A stretch of DNA of 64,000 bases from Micromonospora globbae. GTDB taxonomy: Bacteria > Actinomycetota > Actinomycetes > Mycobacteriales > Micromonosporaceae. Under the pieces are notes generated by a model. That model was not told where the DNA came from, did not search any database, and saw only the letters and a program-made list of their open reading frames with translations. Shown piece by piece: positions 43,424 through 51,204 of the stretch. The first letter of the stretch is position 1, and each line of letters opens with the position of its first letter. The position numbers were made by a program, and so were the translations under genes. The stretch covers positions 62,001 through 126,000 of the forward strand of contig NZ_RAQQ01000001.1 in assembly GCF_003610785.1 (NCBI RefSeq), in the 5' to 3' direction.

Positions 43424-44488
43424 TCAGGCGGGGAGCGCCGCGGGTTCCCGCAGCGGGTCGGTGGCGAAGGCCGACACGCCGTCGGCGAAGGCCACCCGGG
43501 CGGTGTAGCCGAGCAGGTCGGCGGCGCGGCCCGGGTCCGCCACCACGTGCCGCACGTCGGCCGCGCGGGCGCCGCCCACCACGAGCGGCGCGGGCCCGCC
43601 CATCGCCTCGGCGAGGGTCGCCGCCAGCTCGCCGACGGTGTGCGGCTCGCCGGAGCAGACGTTCACGGGCACCAGCGCCGCCACGGGCGGGGCCGCCGCG
43701 AGGGCCAGCAGGTTCGCCCGCGCCACGTCGGTGACGTGCACGAAGTCGCGCCGCTGCCGGCCGTCCTCCAGCACCCGGGGCGGCCGGCCCGCGGCGAGCG
43801 CGGACCGGAAGATCGAGGCCACTCCGGCGTACGGGGTGTCGCGGGGCATCCGTGGTCCGTAGACGTTGTGGTACCGCAGCGCCCACACTCCCCCGCCGGT
43901 CTGCCGGGCCCACGCGGCGGCCAGGTGCTCCTGCGCGAGCTTGGTGGCCGCGTACGTGCTGCGGGGCTCCAGCGGGGCGTCCTCGGGCACCAGCGCGGGG
44001 GTGAGCGGGTCGCCGCACCGGGGGCAGGTGGGGTCGTACCGGCCGGCCGCCACGTCCTCGGCCCGGCGCGGGGACGGCCGCACCACCCCGTGAGCGGCGC
44101 AGACGTAGCGCCCCTCGCCGTAGACCACCATCGAGCTGGCGAGCACGAGGCGGGACACGCCGGCCCGGTACATGGCGGCGAGCAGGACGGCGGTGCCGAG
44201 GTCGTTGTGTCCCGCGTACGCCGGCGCGTCGGACGGGTCGAGGCCGTGCCCGACCATGGCGGCCTGGTGGCAGACGGCGTCGACCCCGCGCAGCAGTCGG
44301 TCCAGCAGGCGGGCGTCGCGGACGTCCCCGCGGACCAGGTCGTGGCGGCGGGCCCACCCGGGCGGCTCCGCGCCGTGCGCCTGCGGCAGCAGCGCGTCGA
44401 GTGCCACGACCTCGTGCCCCTCGTCGGCGAGCAGGTCGGCGACCTGCGATCCGATGAACCCGGCCGCGCCGGTGACCAGTACCCGCAT
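43424..44488 (-). CDS. NAD-dependent sugar epimerase/dehydratase with inserted zinc-ribbon motif
   Basis: A 354-residue extended SDR nucleotide-sugar enzyme. VTGAAGFIGSQVADLL binds NAD, ASSMVVYGEG supplies the catalytic Ser/Thr, and STYAATKLAQE is the YxxxK. A Cys pair, CAAHG and CPRCG around residues 127-159, is inserted just after the catalytic Ser strand. This insertion is shared with dTDP-L-rhamnose 4-epimerases and may bind zinc. The acceptor nucleotide sugar is not determined. It faces the molybdopterin oxidoreductase gene across two operator sites. The ATG at 44488 is the first residue before the NAD motif. Confidence 0.88.
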   Translation of the reverse strand: MRVLVTGAAGFIGSQVADLLADEGHEVVALDALLPQAHGAEPPGWARRHDLVRGDVRDARLLDRLLRGVDAVCHQAAMVGHGLDPSDAPAYAGHNDLGTAVLLAAMYRAGVSRLVLASSMVVYGEGRYVCAAHGVVRPSPRRAEDVAAGRYDPTCPRCGDPLTPALVPEDAPLEPRSTYAATKLAQEHLAAAWARQTGGGVWALRYHNVYGPRMPRDTPYAGVASIFRSALAAGRPPRVLEDGRQRRDFVHVTDVARANLLALAAAPPVAALVPVNVCSGEPHTVGELAATLAEAMGGPAPLVVGGARAADVRHVVADPGRAADLLGYTARVAFADGVSAFATDPLREPAALPA

Positions 44489-44539
44489 ACGGGTCACCGT
44501 AGGCGGCGCGGGCGCCCGCCGAGCCGGTACGGCGCCTCG

Positions 44540-44561
44540 CGTAAGGAGTTCGCAACAGCTT
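44540..44561 (+). promoter_or_regulatory. Direct-repeat operator, site 4 (epimerase/oxidoreductase region)
   Basis: CGTAAGGAGTT and CGCAACAGCTT, 11 bp apart, match site 1 at 15 of 19 aligned bases. It lies 52 bases upstream of the epimerase start and in the same divergent region as site 3. Confidence 0.6.
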
Positions 44562-44606
44562 CCGCCCCGCCGGCGCCCCGCCCCGCCTCGCCCCGCCTCG
44601 CCCCGT

Positions 44607-44663
44607 CGATCATGAGGTTGGCGGGGCGTTCCGTCCGGTCCGTCCCCGCCAACCTCATGATCG
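44607..44663. repeat. REP-like palindrome, copy 2
   Basis: Perfect 20-bp inverted repeat: CGATCATGAGGTTGGCGGGG (44607-44626) and CCCCGCCAACCTCATGATCG (44644-44663), with a 17-base loop. The right arm recurs unchanged at 23414-23433. It lies between two operator sites in a divergent promoter region, so it is not a simple transcription terminator. Confidence 0.85.
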
Positions 44664-44674
44664 TCCAGGTGGGG

Positions 44675-44697
44675 GCGGTAAGCGTTCGGTAATGCGG
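44675..44697 (+). promoter_or_regulatory. Direct-repeat operator, site 3 (molybdopterin oxidoreductase promoter)
   Basis: GCGGTAAGCGTTCGGTAATG at 44675-44694 holds two GGTAA half-sites 11 bp apart. It is 19 of 20 identical to site 2, but on the opposite strand, and lies 74-93 bases before the oxidoreductase start. Confidence 0.7.
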
Positions 44698-44767
44698 CAA
44701 ACCGGGCCGCCGGGGCCCCTGGTCGGCCACGATTCGAGAAGACGCCGGCCGACAGAGGAGGTACCCG

Positions 44768-46117
44768 GTGCCCGCGCCCGACCCGTCCACCCAGGACCCG
44801 GCCGACACGGGCCGCTACGGCGCGCCCCGGCGGCTGTGGCGGGCACTCGACCGGCACCGGCCGCCCGGCACCGACACGGTCACCAGGGGATGGCGCAGCC
44901 CGCTGCGGGGGCCGTGGCTGACCTCGGTGTACGGGCTCGCGCTGCTCGTCACGCTGCCCCTGGTCGTCGTCACCGGGCTGCTGGACTACGCCGCGTACGC
45001 GCCCCGGTTCGGGCAGGCGTTCCCGACCGACGTCGGCTGGCTGCGCCTGCCGTACTTCGACTGGCCCACCCGCCCGGCGTGGCTGTTCCGACTCACCCAG
45101 GGGCTGCACGTGGGGCTCGGGATCGTGATCGTCCCCGTGGTGCTGGCGAAGCTCTGGTCGGTGATCCCGAAGCTCTTCGACTGGCCGCCGGCCCGTTCGG
45201 TGGCACAGGTCCTCGAACGGCTCTCACTGCTGCTGCTCGTCGGCGGGATCCTCTTCCAGATCGCCACCGGGCTGCTCAACATCCAGTACGCGTACGTCTT
45301 CGGCTTCGACTTCTACACGGCGCACTACTTCGGCGCCTGGGTGTTCACGGCCGCGCTCGTCGTCCACGTGGTGCTGAAACTCCCCCGCCTGGTCACGGCG
45401 CTGCGGTCCCGGTCGCCCGGCGCCGAGCTGCGTACCCCCGTGGCCGCGACCCGGCCGGAGCCGCCCGACCCGGACGGGCTCGTGCCGGCGCGGCCCGGCC
45501 CTCCCACCGTCGGCCGGCGCGGCGCTCTCGCCCTGGTCGGCGGCGGATCGCTGCTGCTGGCCGCGCTGACCGTCGGGCAGAGCTTCGACGGCCCGCTGCG
45601 CCGCACCGCCTGGCTGCTGCCGCGCGGACAGGATCCCGGCGGCGGCCCCAACGGCTTCCCCGTGAACCGCAGCGTGGCGGCGGCCGGAGTCCGGCCCGAG
45701 GAGACCGGCGCCGCCTGGCGGCTCACGCTGCGCGGCGGCGGCACCACGGCCACCCTCGACCGGGCCGCGCTGCTGGCGATGCCGCAGCACACCGCGCGCC
45801 TGCCGATCGCCTGCGTCGAGGGCTGGTCGACGGTGCAGACCTGGACCGGCGTACGGCTGCGCGACCTGGCCGCGCTCGCGGGCGTGCCGGAGCCCGCGTC
45901 GGCGCACGTCCGGTCCCTGGAGCGCACGGGCCTGTTCCGGCAGGCCACGCTCCAGGGCAACCAGGTGCGCGACCCGGACTCGCTGCTGGCGCTGCGGGTC
46001 AACGGCGCGGACCTGTCGGCCGACCACGGCTTCCCAGCCCGGGTCATCGTCCCGGCGCTGCCCGGCGTGCACTGCACGAAGTGGGTGTCCGGCATCGACT
46101 TTCGCGCCGATGGCTAG
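44768..46117 (+). CDS. Polytopic molybdopterin-dependent oxidoreductase with cytochrome b-like helices
   Basis: A 449-residue membrane enzyme. Four N-terminal helices carry His114, His186 and His200, plausible b-heme ligands. A fifth helix (252-272) is preceded by a twin Arg at 250-251, and after it comes a sulfite-oxidase-type Mo-cofactor domain (about 300-445) with the Mo-ligating Cys349 in IACVEGWS, and CTKWVSGI. The placement resembles the Sec/Tat dual-targeted family described for Streptomyces coelicolor Sco3746, where the last helix acts as an internal Tat signal for a folded cofactor domain. GTG start, GAGGAGG 6 bases upstream. Substrate unknown. Confidence 0.88.
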   Translation: MPAPDPSTQDPADTGRYGAPRRLWRALDRHRPPGTDTVTRGWRSPLRGPWLTSVYGLALLVTLPLVVVTGLLDYAAYAPRFGQAFPTDVGWLRLPYFDWPTRPAWLFRLTQGLHVGLGIVIVPVVLAKLWSVIPKLFDWPPARSVAQVLERLSLLLLVGGILFQIATGLLNIQYAYVFGFDFYTAHYFGAWVFTAALVVHVVLKLPRLVTALRSRSPGAELRTPVAATRPEPPDPDGLVPARPGPPTVGRRGALALVGGGSLLLAALTVGQSFDGPLRRTAWLLPRGQDPGGGPNGFPVNRSVAAAGVRPEETGAAWRLTLRGGGTTATLDRAALLAMPQHTARLPIACVEGWSTVQTWTGVRLRDLAALAGVPEPASAHVRSLERTGLFRQATLQGNQVRDPDSLLALRVNGADLSADHGFPARVIVPALPGVHCTKWVSGIDFRADG

Positions 46118-46601
46118 GTGGCTCGCCCGGCTGCGGGCCGCGTACGGCGCCGGGCCCCGGCACCTGCTCGTCCTGCTGCTGTGCTTCGCCGTCACCGGCT
46201 GGGTGGCGCTGCGGGTGTCGGGCGAGGCGACGTGGGGACGGATGCTGCTCTGGTTCGTGGGCGCGGTGATCGTCCACGACCTCGTGCTCTTCCCGGTGTA
46301 CGCGACGGCCGACCGGGCGCTGCGCGGCGTGCTGGGCGTGCGGACGCGGCCGGCGGGCGACGGCGACACCGAGCCCGACCCGCGCCGGCTCGCCCTGCTG
46401 AACCACGTGCGGGTGCCGGCGCTCGCCTCCGCGCTGCTCTTCCTGGTCTTCCTGCCCGGCCTGCTCGGCTGGGGCGCGGACACCTACCGGGCCGCGACCG
46501 CCCAGGAGCGGACGCCGTTCCTGCTGCGCTGGCTCGCGGTCAGCGGGGTGCTGTTCCTACTCAGCGCCCTGCTGTGGCTGCTGCGGCGCGCCCGCCGCTG
46601 A
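46110..46601 (+). CDS. Small integral membrane protein coupled to the molybdopterin oxidoreductase
   Basis: A 163-residue protein with about four hydrophobic helices (20-36, 44-66, 104-122, 140-158). VHDLVLFPVYATADRAL includes a His and several aromatic residues within a membrane segment, but no cofactor motif is recognised. It overlaps the oxidoreductase gene by 8 bases and so is produced with it. It could be an accessory or electron-transfer partner; I do not recognise a named family. Confidence 0.75.
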   Translation: MARWLARLRAAYGAGPRHLLVLLLCFAVTGWVALRVSGEATWGRMLLWFVGAVIVHDLVLFPVYATADRALRGVLGVRTRPAGDGDTEPDPRRLALLNHVRVPALASALLFLVFLPGLLGWGADTYRAATAQERTPFLLRWLAVSGVLFLLSALLWLLRRARR

Positions 46602-46726
46602 CGGGGGGCGTTTCAGGCGGGCCTGGCGGGGAAGCACCGGGCGGTCCGTCGCGGCCACCGGGTCCGCGGCAGCACCCGAGGGGGTACGTCCATGGCAAGC
46701 CTCGTCCGGCCTCGTGGCGGTGCGGT

Positions 46727-47827
46727 GTGAACGGGCCGGTGGGCGACGAGCCCGTCGGCGAGCTGGAACTGGTCCACACGTTCACCGGGCCGATGCCCAC
46801 CGGCGTGACCGTCTCGCACCGCGGCCGGATCTTCGTCAACTTCCCGCAGTGGGGTGACGAGCCGCCGGCCGCCGTGGTCGAGCTGCGCGACGGCCGGGAG
46901 GTGCCGTTCCCGGACGAACGGTGGAACTCCCCCAGCGGCGTCGACGACGCGCAGGCGTTCGTGTCGGTGCAGTCCGTGGTGGTCGACCCGGCCGACCGGC
47001 TGTGGGTGCTGGACACCGGCAGCCCGATGTTCCGGCCCACGAAACCGGGCGGGCCGAAGCTGGTCCGCGTCGACCTGGACACCAACGACGTCGCGCAGGT
47101 GATCACCATCCCGCCGGAGGTGGCGCTGCCCAGCACGTACCTCAACGACGTGCGGTTCGACCTGCGCCGCGGCACGGGCGGCCTCGCGTACGTCACCGAC
47201 TCGGCCACCGCCGGCCCGAACGGCATCATCGTCGTCGACCTGGCCTCCGGCCACTCCTGGCGGCGCCTGCACGACCACCCGTCGACGAAGGCGGAGTCAC
47301 TGCACGGGTACCGGCCCATGGTCGAGGGACGGCCCCTGCTGGAACGGCCGCCGGACGGCCCGCCGAAGCCGGTAGCCATGGGCTCGGACGGGATCGCCAT
47401 CAGCGCCGACGGGTCGCGGCTCTACTACTGCCCGCTGGCGTCCCGCCGCTGGTACAGCGTCTCCACCGACGCGCTCGCCGACGCGTCGCTGCCCGACGAG
47501 GAGGTGGCCGACTCCGTCGTCGACGAGGGCGACAAGGGCACCGGCTCCGACGGCCTGGAGAGCGACGACGCCGGGCGGATCTACCTCACGTCGTACGAGC
47601 ACAACGCCGTCTTCCGGCGGCTGCCCGACGGGCAGTTCGAGACGCTGGTGCACGACCCTCGGCTGCTCTGGCCGGACACCATGTCGGTCGCCGTCGACCG
47701 GCACCTCTACGTCACCGCGAACCAGCTGCACCGGCAGGCCACCTACCAGGGCGGGCAGGACCGGCGGCGCAAGCCGTACGCCCTGTTCCGGACCCCGATC
47801 GACGCCGGCCCGGTGCTGCTGCGCTGA
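46727..47827 (+). CDS. Yellow/major-royal-jelly-like (SMP-30-type) beta-propeller protein
   Basis: A 366-residue soluble propeller protein. PTGVTVSHRGRIFVNFPQWGDEPPAAVVEL, DPADRLWVLDTGSP, YLNDVRFDLRRGTGGLAYVTDSATAGPNGIIVVDL and GSDGIAISADGSRLYYCPL correspond to the MRJP/Yellow family in bacteria. The Asn in YLND and Asp of SDG sit where SMP-30 lactonases bind metal. No signal peptide is seen, so it is cytoplasmic or uses another route. The GTG at 46727 is the best in-frame start, although the Shine-Dalgarno is weak. Role unknown, perhaps a lactonase or other esterase. Confidence 0.8.
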   Translation: MNGPVGDEPVGELELVHTFTGPMPTGVTVSHRGRIFVNFPQWGDEPPAAVVELRDGREVPFPDERWNSPSGVDDAQAFVSVQSVVVDPADRLWVLDTGSPMFRPTKPGGPKLVRVDLDTNDVAQVITIPPEVALPSTYLNDVRFDLRRGTGGLAYVTDSATAGPNGIIVVDLASGHSWRRLHDHPSTKAESLHGYRPMVEGRPLLERPPDGPPKPVAMGSDGIAISADGSRLYYCPLASRRWYSVSTDALADASLPDEEVADSVVDEGDKGTGSDGLESDDAGRIYLTSYEHNAVFRRLPDGQFETLVHDPRLLWPDTMSVAVDRHLYVTANQLHRQATYQGGQDRRRKPYALFRTPIDAGPVLLR

Positions 47828-47978
47828 CCCGCGCTCCGACGGCCGGCCGCGCGGACGGCCGGTGCCGCCGCGTCGACCTGACCAGCCGGCGGTCGTGCCG
47901 TCGCCCTGACCAGCCGGCCGTGCGGGCGGCGCACCCGCCGGCACGACCGGGACGGCCGGTATCCGGGAACTCCGGACG

Positions 47979-49691
47979 TCACCGTGGCGCGGGCTGGTCG
48001 TCGGGCGCGGCGCCAGGTGCCACCGCCCCGCCGGCACGGACGACCAGCCGGTCCAGGTAGAGCAGCTGCAACGCCACGAAGGCCGCCAGGAACAGCAGCA
48101 GCAGCGGCAGCGGCAGCACCTGGGCGAGGAAGCCCCGCGCGGCGTCCGCGTCGCCGAAGGTCGCGGTCACCCGCAGGACGACCAGGGACGTCGCCGGCGC
48201 GTGCGCGACGTCGTGGACGGCCAGCTGAGGCCACAACCAGCCCTGCGCCGTGACCAGCCAGCCGAGCAGCCCGGCGCCGGCCAGCATCGGCAACGCCGGC
48301 AGCAGCATGGTGGACGCGAACCGGCCACCGGCCTCCCAGCGCTCCCGCTGCCCCCGGAAGAACAGGGTGAAGACCACGAGCGCGGGGATGGAGAGCCAGC
48401 CCGGCGGGATCAGCCCGGCGAAGGTGTTGAACTGCTCGGCGTCCCGGAGACGGAGGAAGTGGGCGACGGCCAGCGGGCCGTCACCGACGAACAGCCACGG
48501 CGCGAACGGCAGCAGGAGCAGCTCGCTGGCCCGGCCCAGCGGGCGCAGGCCACCGATGGCGAAGCCGGCCAGGGCTGCCAGCGCCACCCCGACCACCGCC
48601 GAGACCAGCGGCGGAAGCCAGGTGTTGGCCTGGATCCGGCCGGTGCTGACCCCGGACGGCAGCGGCGCGTCGGCCGTCAGCGTCCGCCACCACGGCGCCG
48701 ACACGTAGGCCACCAGGGCGAGGAACGCCAGCAGCCCCACCACCAGCATCCCGAGCGCGACCGGGTTCCGGCCGCCGACCTCCGCGCCGGCCGCGCGGTC
48801 GCGCCATCCGGTGAAGGCGATCCTGGTCCGGGTGGCCACGAGCAGGAGGACGGCGAGGATGCCGCACACCCCCAGCAGAGCCAGCAGCAGCACGCTGCCC
48901 GCGGCGCCGACCCCGGGCTGCACCTGCGTCAGGCTCTCCCGGACGATCCGCACCACGGGACCGCTGCGGTCGTCCCGCCCGGCGAGGAGCGGCCACTGGA
49001 GGGACCAGGACTGCACGGCCGTGGCGACGACGGCCAGCCCCAGCACACCCCCGACGGAGAGGATCGCCAGGCCCGGGCGGCCGCCACCCGGGCGGCGGCG
49101 CAGCACGCTCAGGAAGAGGGTGGCGCCGACGGCGATCACCAGCCCGGCGGTCAGCAGCGAGACCGTGCGTACGGCGGTCAGCGTGGGAGCCTGCTCCCAG
49201 GCCGACCGGTCGGCCTCGATCCGGTCCAGGCTCCAGGCCACCCCCACCGCGACCGGGGCGTAGGCGGCCAGCGGCAGGGCGAGCAGCGCCCGGGCGACCA
49301 GCCGCGGCACGCGACCGGCCCGCTGCGCGGCGAGCGCGAGCAGCGGGGCGACGAGCAGCGCGAGCAGGAGCGGCACGAGGGCGAGGAGCAGCGCGAACCC
49401 CAGGTCGCCGAGGAAACCCCGCTCCACCACCTGCGCGTAGTTGTCGCCGCCGGCCGACTCGACCGGGCCGCCCCACAGCTCACCGCGGCGGAAGCTGTGC
49501 AGCAGTGTGCTGACCGACGGCACCACGTACGACCAGACCAGCGCGAGCACCGCGGGCACCAGCAACAGGAGCCCGGTGACGACCTGGGCGCTCCGGCCCA
49601 TCCCGATGCCGCTCGACGGGGCGGGGCCGGCCGCCGGCCAGGCGGGATGGTGGGCCTTCGGATCAGGCACGAATGTCGGGCTGGCGGACAC
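47979..49691 (-). CDS. Large polytopic membrane protein resembling a fused MalF-MalG permease
   Basis: A 570-residue protein with about twelve hydrophobic helices. The first half (to about 300) has NYAQVVERGFLGDLGFALLLALVPLLLALLVAPLLAL, like the start of MalF permeases; the second half has NTWLPPLVSAVVGVALAALAGFAI and a P-rich loop like MalG. No EAA ATPase-docking loop is visible in either half, and there is no binding-protein or ATPase gene nearby. The GTG at 49691 follows AGGG by 6 bases. I infer a permease relic or a novel membrane protein of transporter ancestry. The 150 bases beyond its stop hold a 10-bp inverted repeat and a short direct repeat only. Confidence 0.72.
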   Translation of the reverse strand: MSASPTFVPDPKAHHPAWPAAGPAPSSGIGMGRSAQVVTGLLLLVPAVLALVWSYVVPSVSTLLHSFRRGELWGGPVESAGGDNYAQVVERGFLGDLGFALLLALVPLLLALLVAPLLALAAQRAGRVPRLVARALLALPLAAYAPVAVGVAWSLDRIEADRSAWEQAPTLTAVRTVSLLTAGLVIAVGATLFLSVLRRRPGGGRPGLAILSVGGVLGLAVVATAVQSWSLQWPLLAGRDDRSGPVVRIVRESLTQVQPGVGAAGSVLLLALLGVCGILAVLLLVATRTRIAFTGWRDRAAGAEVGGRNPVALGMLVVGLLAFLALVAYVSAPWWRTLTADAPLPSGVSTGRIQANTWLPPLVSAVVGVALAALAGFAIGGLRPLGRASELLLLPFAPWLFVGDGPLAVAHFLRLRDAEQFNTFAGLIPPGWLSIPALVVFTLFFRGQRERWEAGGRFASTMLLPALPMLAGAGLLGWLVTAQGWLWPQLAVHDVAHAPATSLVVLRVTATFGDADAARGFLAQVLPLPLLLLFLAAFVALQLLYLDRLVVRAGGAVAPGAAPDDQPAPR

Positions 49692-49796
49692 GCAGGCACC
49701 CTTCGGTCGACCGTGGACAACGCCGCACAGGCTATGACACCGGTCCGACACCGGGCACCGTGCCGGTGGCGCGGCAGGAGGGCGTGCCCCCGGCGG

Positions 49797-50495
49797 TCAG
49801 CCCGCGCAGCGGTCGGAGAGGGCGTAGCGGACGAGCACGACGTCACCGATCTGGCGGACCTCCGCGACGGTGGCCCGCCGCCCCGGATGCCACGGGTACC
49901 GGCCGTCGGAGACGAAGCGCGGCGCGCGGCAGTCGCCAACGAAGAACGGCGCGACGACGAGGTGCAGCTCGTCGGCGAGGCCGGCCGCGAGGAACTGCGC
50001 GTGCACGGTCCCGCCGCCCTCCACCATGAGCCGGCGTACGCCCCGGGCCGCGAGGTCGGCCAGCACGGCGCCGAGGTCCACCGGCTCGCCGGCGTCCACC
50101 ACGTCGGCCAGGCGGCCGACCCGCTCCCGGGTCTTCTCCAGCGCGCCCGTCGCGCAGTACACGACCCGCTCCGCCTCCCCCGCCGTGAAGAACCGGGCGG
50201 CCGGGTCGAGGTCGCCGCGGGCCGTGATGGTCACCTTCGCGGGCGTGGCGGGCAGGCCCCGCTCCGCCCGGTCGGCGCGGCGCCGGGCCGACCGCACGAG
50301 CAGCCGCGGGTCGTCGCGGCGGACGGTGCCCGCGCCGACCATGATCGCGTCGCAGCTGGCCCGTACGGCGTCGATCCGGTCGAGGTCGTCGTCGTTGGAG
50401 AGCAGCAGCCGCTGGTCGGTGGCGTCGTCGATGTAGCCGTCGATGGAGGTGGCGCAGCTCAGCAGCACGTACGGCCGCGCGGGCCGGGCCGTCAC
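49797..50495 (-). CDS. RibD C-terminal domain (dihydrofolate-reductase-like) reductase
   Basis: A 232-residue stand-alone reductase domain of the bifunctional RibD family, lacking the deaminase half. YVLLSCATSIDGYIDD, VGAGTVRRDDPRLLVR, and RRLMVEGGGTVHAQFLAAGLADELHLVVAPFFVG are signature segments. In riboflavin synthesis RibD reduces the ribosylamino-pyrimidine made by GTP cyclohydrolase II, which is the adjacent upstream gene; GTGA overlap couples them. No ribB, ribE or ribH is present, so I infer that the intermediate goes to another product, although a duplicate riboflavin step cannot be excluded. Confidence 0.85.
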   Translation of the reverse strand: MTARPARPYVLLSCATSIDGYIDDATDQRLLLSNDDDLDRIDAVRASCDAIMVGAGTVRRDDPRLLVRSARRRADRAERGLPATPAKVTITARGDLDPAARFFTAGEAERVVYCATGALEKTRERVGRLADVVDAGEPVDLGAVLADLAARGVRRLMVEGGGTVHAQFLAAGLADELHLVVAPFFVGDCRAPRFVSDGRYPWHPGRRATVAEVRQIGDVVLVRYALSDRCAG

Positions 50496-51145
50496 CGGAC
50501 GGCCGGGAGGTCGGGGGTACGCGCCGCGCGGCTGGCCTTGGCGGCCAGGTAGTCGGCGTTGGCCGGGGAGAGATACAGCCCGGTCGGCACCCGCTCGGTC
50601 ACCGCCACGCCCAGCCGGTCGAGCTGGACGGCCTTCTCCGGGTTGTTGCTGAGCAGCGCGATGCCCGTCACGCCGAGGGTGGCGAGCATCTGCGCCGCCG
50701 CGCTGTAGTCCCGCTCGTCCTCGCCGTGCCCCAGTGCCACGTTCGCCTCGTACGTGTCCAGCCCGGCGTCCTGGAGCGCGTACGCGTCGAGCTTGGCGTA
50801 CAGGCCGATCCCCCGGCCCTCCTGCCGCAGGTAGAGCAGGAAACCGCCGGCCTCGGCGATGCGCTCGACCGCCTCGCGCAACTGCGGGCCGCAGTCGCAG
50901 CGCTGGCTGCCGAAGACGTCGCCGGTGAGGCACTCGCTGTGCGGGCGTACCAGCGGCGCGGGGCCTCCCGCCGCGTACCGGTCGAGCGCGCCGGCCCAGT
51001 CGCCGAGCCCGAACGCCACGTGCTCCCGGCCGTCCACCAGCCCCTTGAAGGTGAACAGGCGGGCGCTCGTGGCGTACCCGTCCGGGAACTTCAACGGCAC
51101 GGTCACCTGGGTGCGGATGGTCGCGACAGGGAGTGCTTCGGGCAT
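50492..51145 (-). CDS. ribA: GTP cyclohydrolase II
   Basis: A 217-residue stand-alone GTP cyclohydrolase II that opens and removes formate and pyrophosphate from GTP to form a diaminopyrimidine ribosyl phosphate. Zinc ligands lie in SECLTGDVFGSQRCDCGPQL (Cys-x10-Cys-x-Cys), followed by LRQEGRGIGLYAKLDAYALQDAGLDTYEAN, NVALGHGEDERDY and LLSNNPEK, all full-strength family motifs. The RibB half found in many bacterial RibBA fusions is absent. ATG 51145 with GGAGAAG 3 bases ahead. It is the sixth of seven minus-strand genes and links the operon to a guanosine-derived pyrimidine or pterin. Confidence 0.93.
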   Translation of the reverse strand: MPEALPVATIRTQVTVPLKFPDGYATSARLFTFKGLVDGREHVAFGLGDWAGALDRYAAGGPAPLVRPHSECLTGDVFGSQRCDCGPQLREAVERIAEAGGFLLYLRQEGRGIGLYAKLDAYALQDAGLDTYEANVALGHGEDERDYSAAAQMLATLGVTGIALLSNNPEKAVQLDRLGVAVTERVPTGLYLSPANADYLAAKASRAARTPDLPAVR

Positions 51146-51204
51146 GCTTCTCCTTCGTCCGGCGCGGCCTGGCCCGACCGCGCGTACCGGCACCGTGTGA
51201 ACAC

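Noticed and set aside
47828..47978. Terminator or regulatory repeats after the Yellow-like gene (10-bp inverted repeat and 14-bp direct repeat CCTGACCAGCCGGC at 47877 and 47905).
   Set aside because: Loop of 38 bases and low-complexity GC content make it weak; not reported as a separate feature.
49797..51145. FMN riboswitch before the GTP cyclohydrolase II gene.
   Set aside because: Only about 59 bases separate it from the preceding gene stop and no RFN-type conserved stems are seen; the gene is inside an operon.
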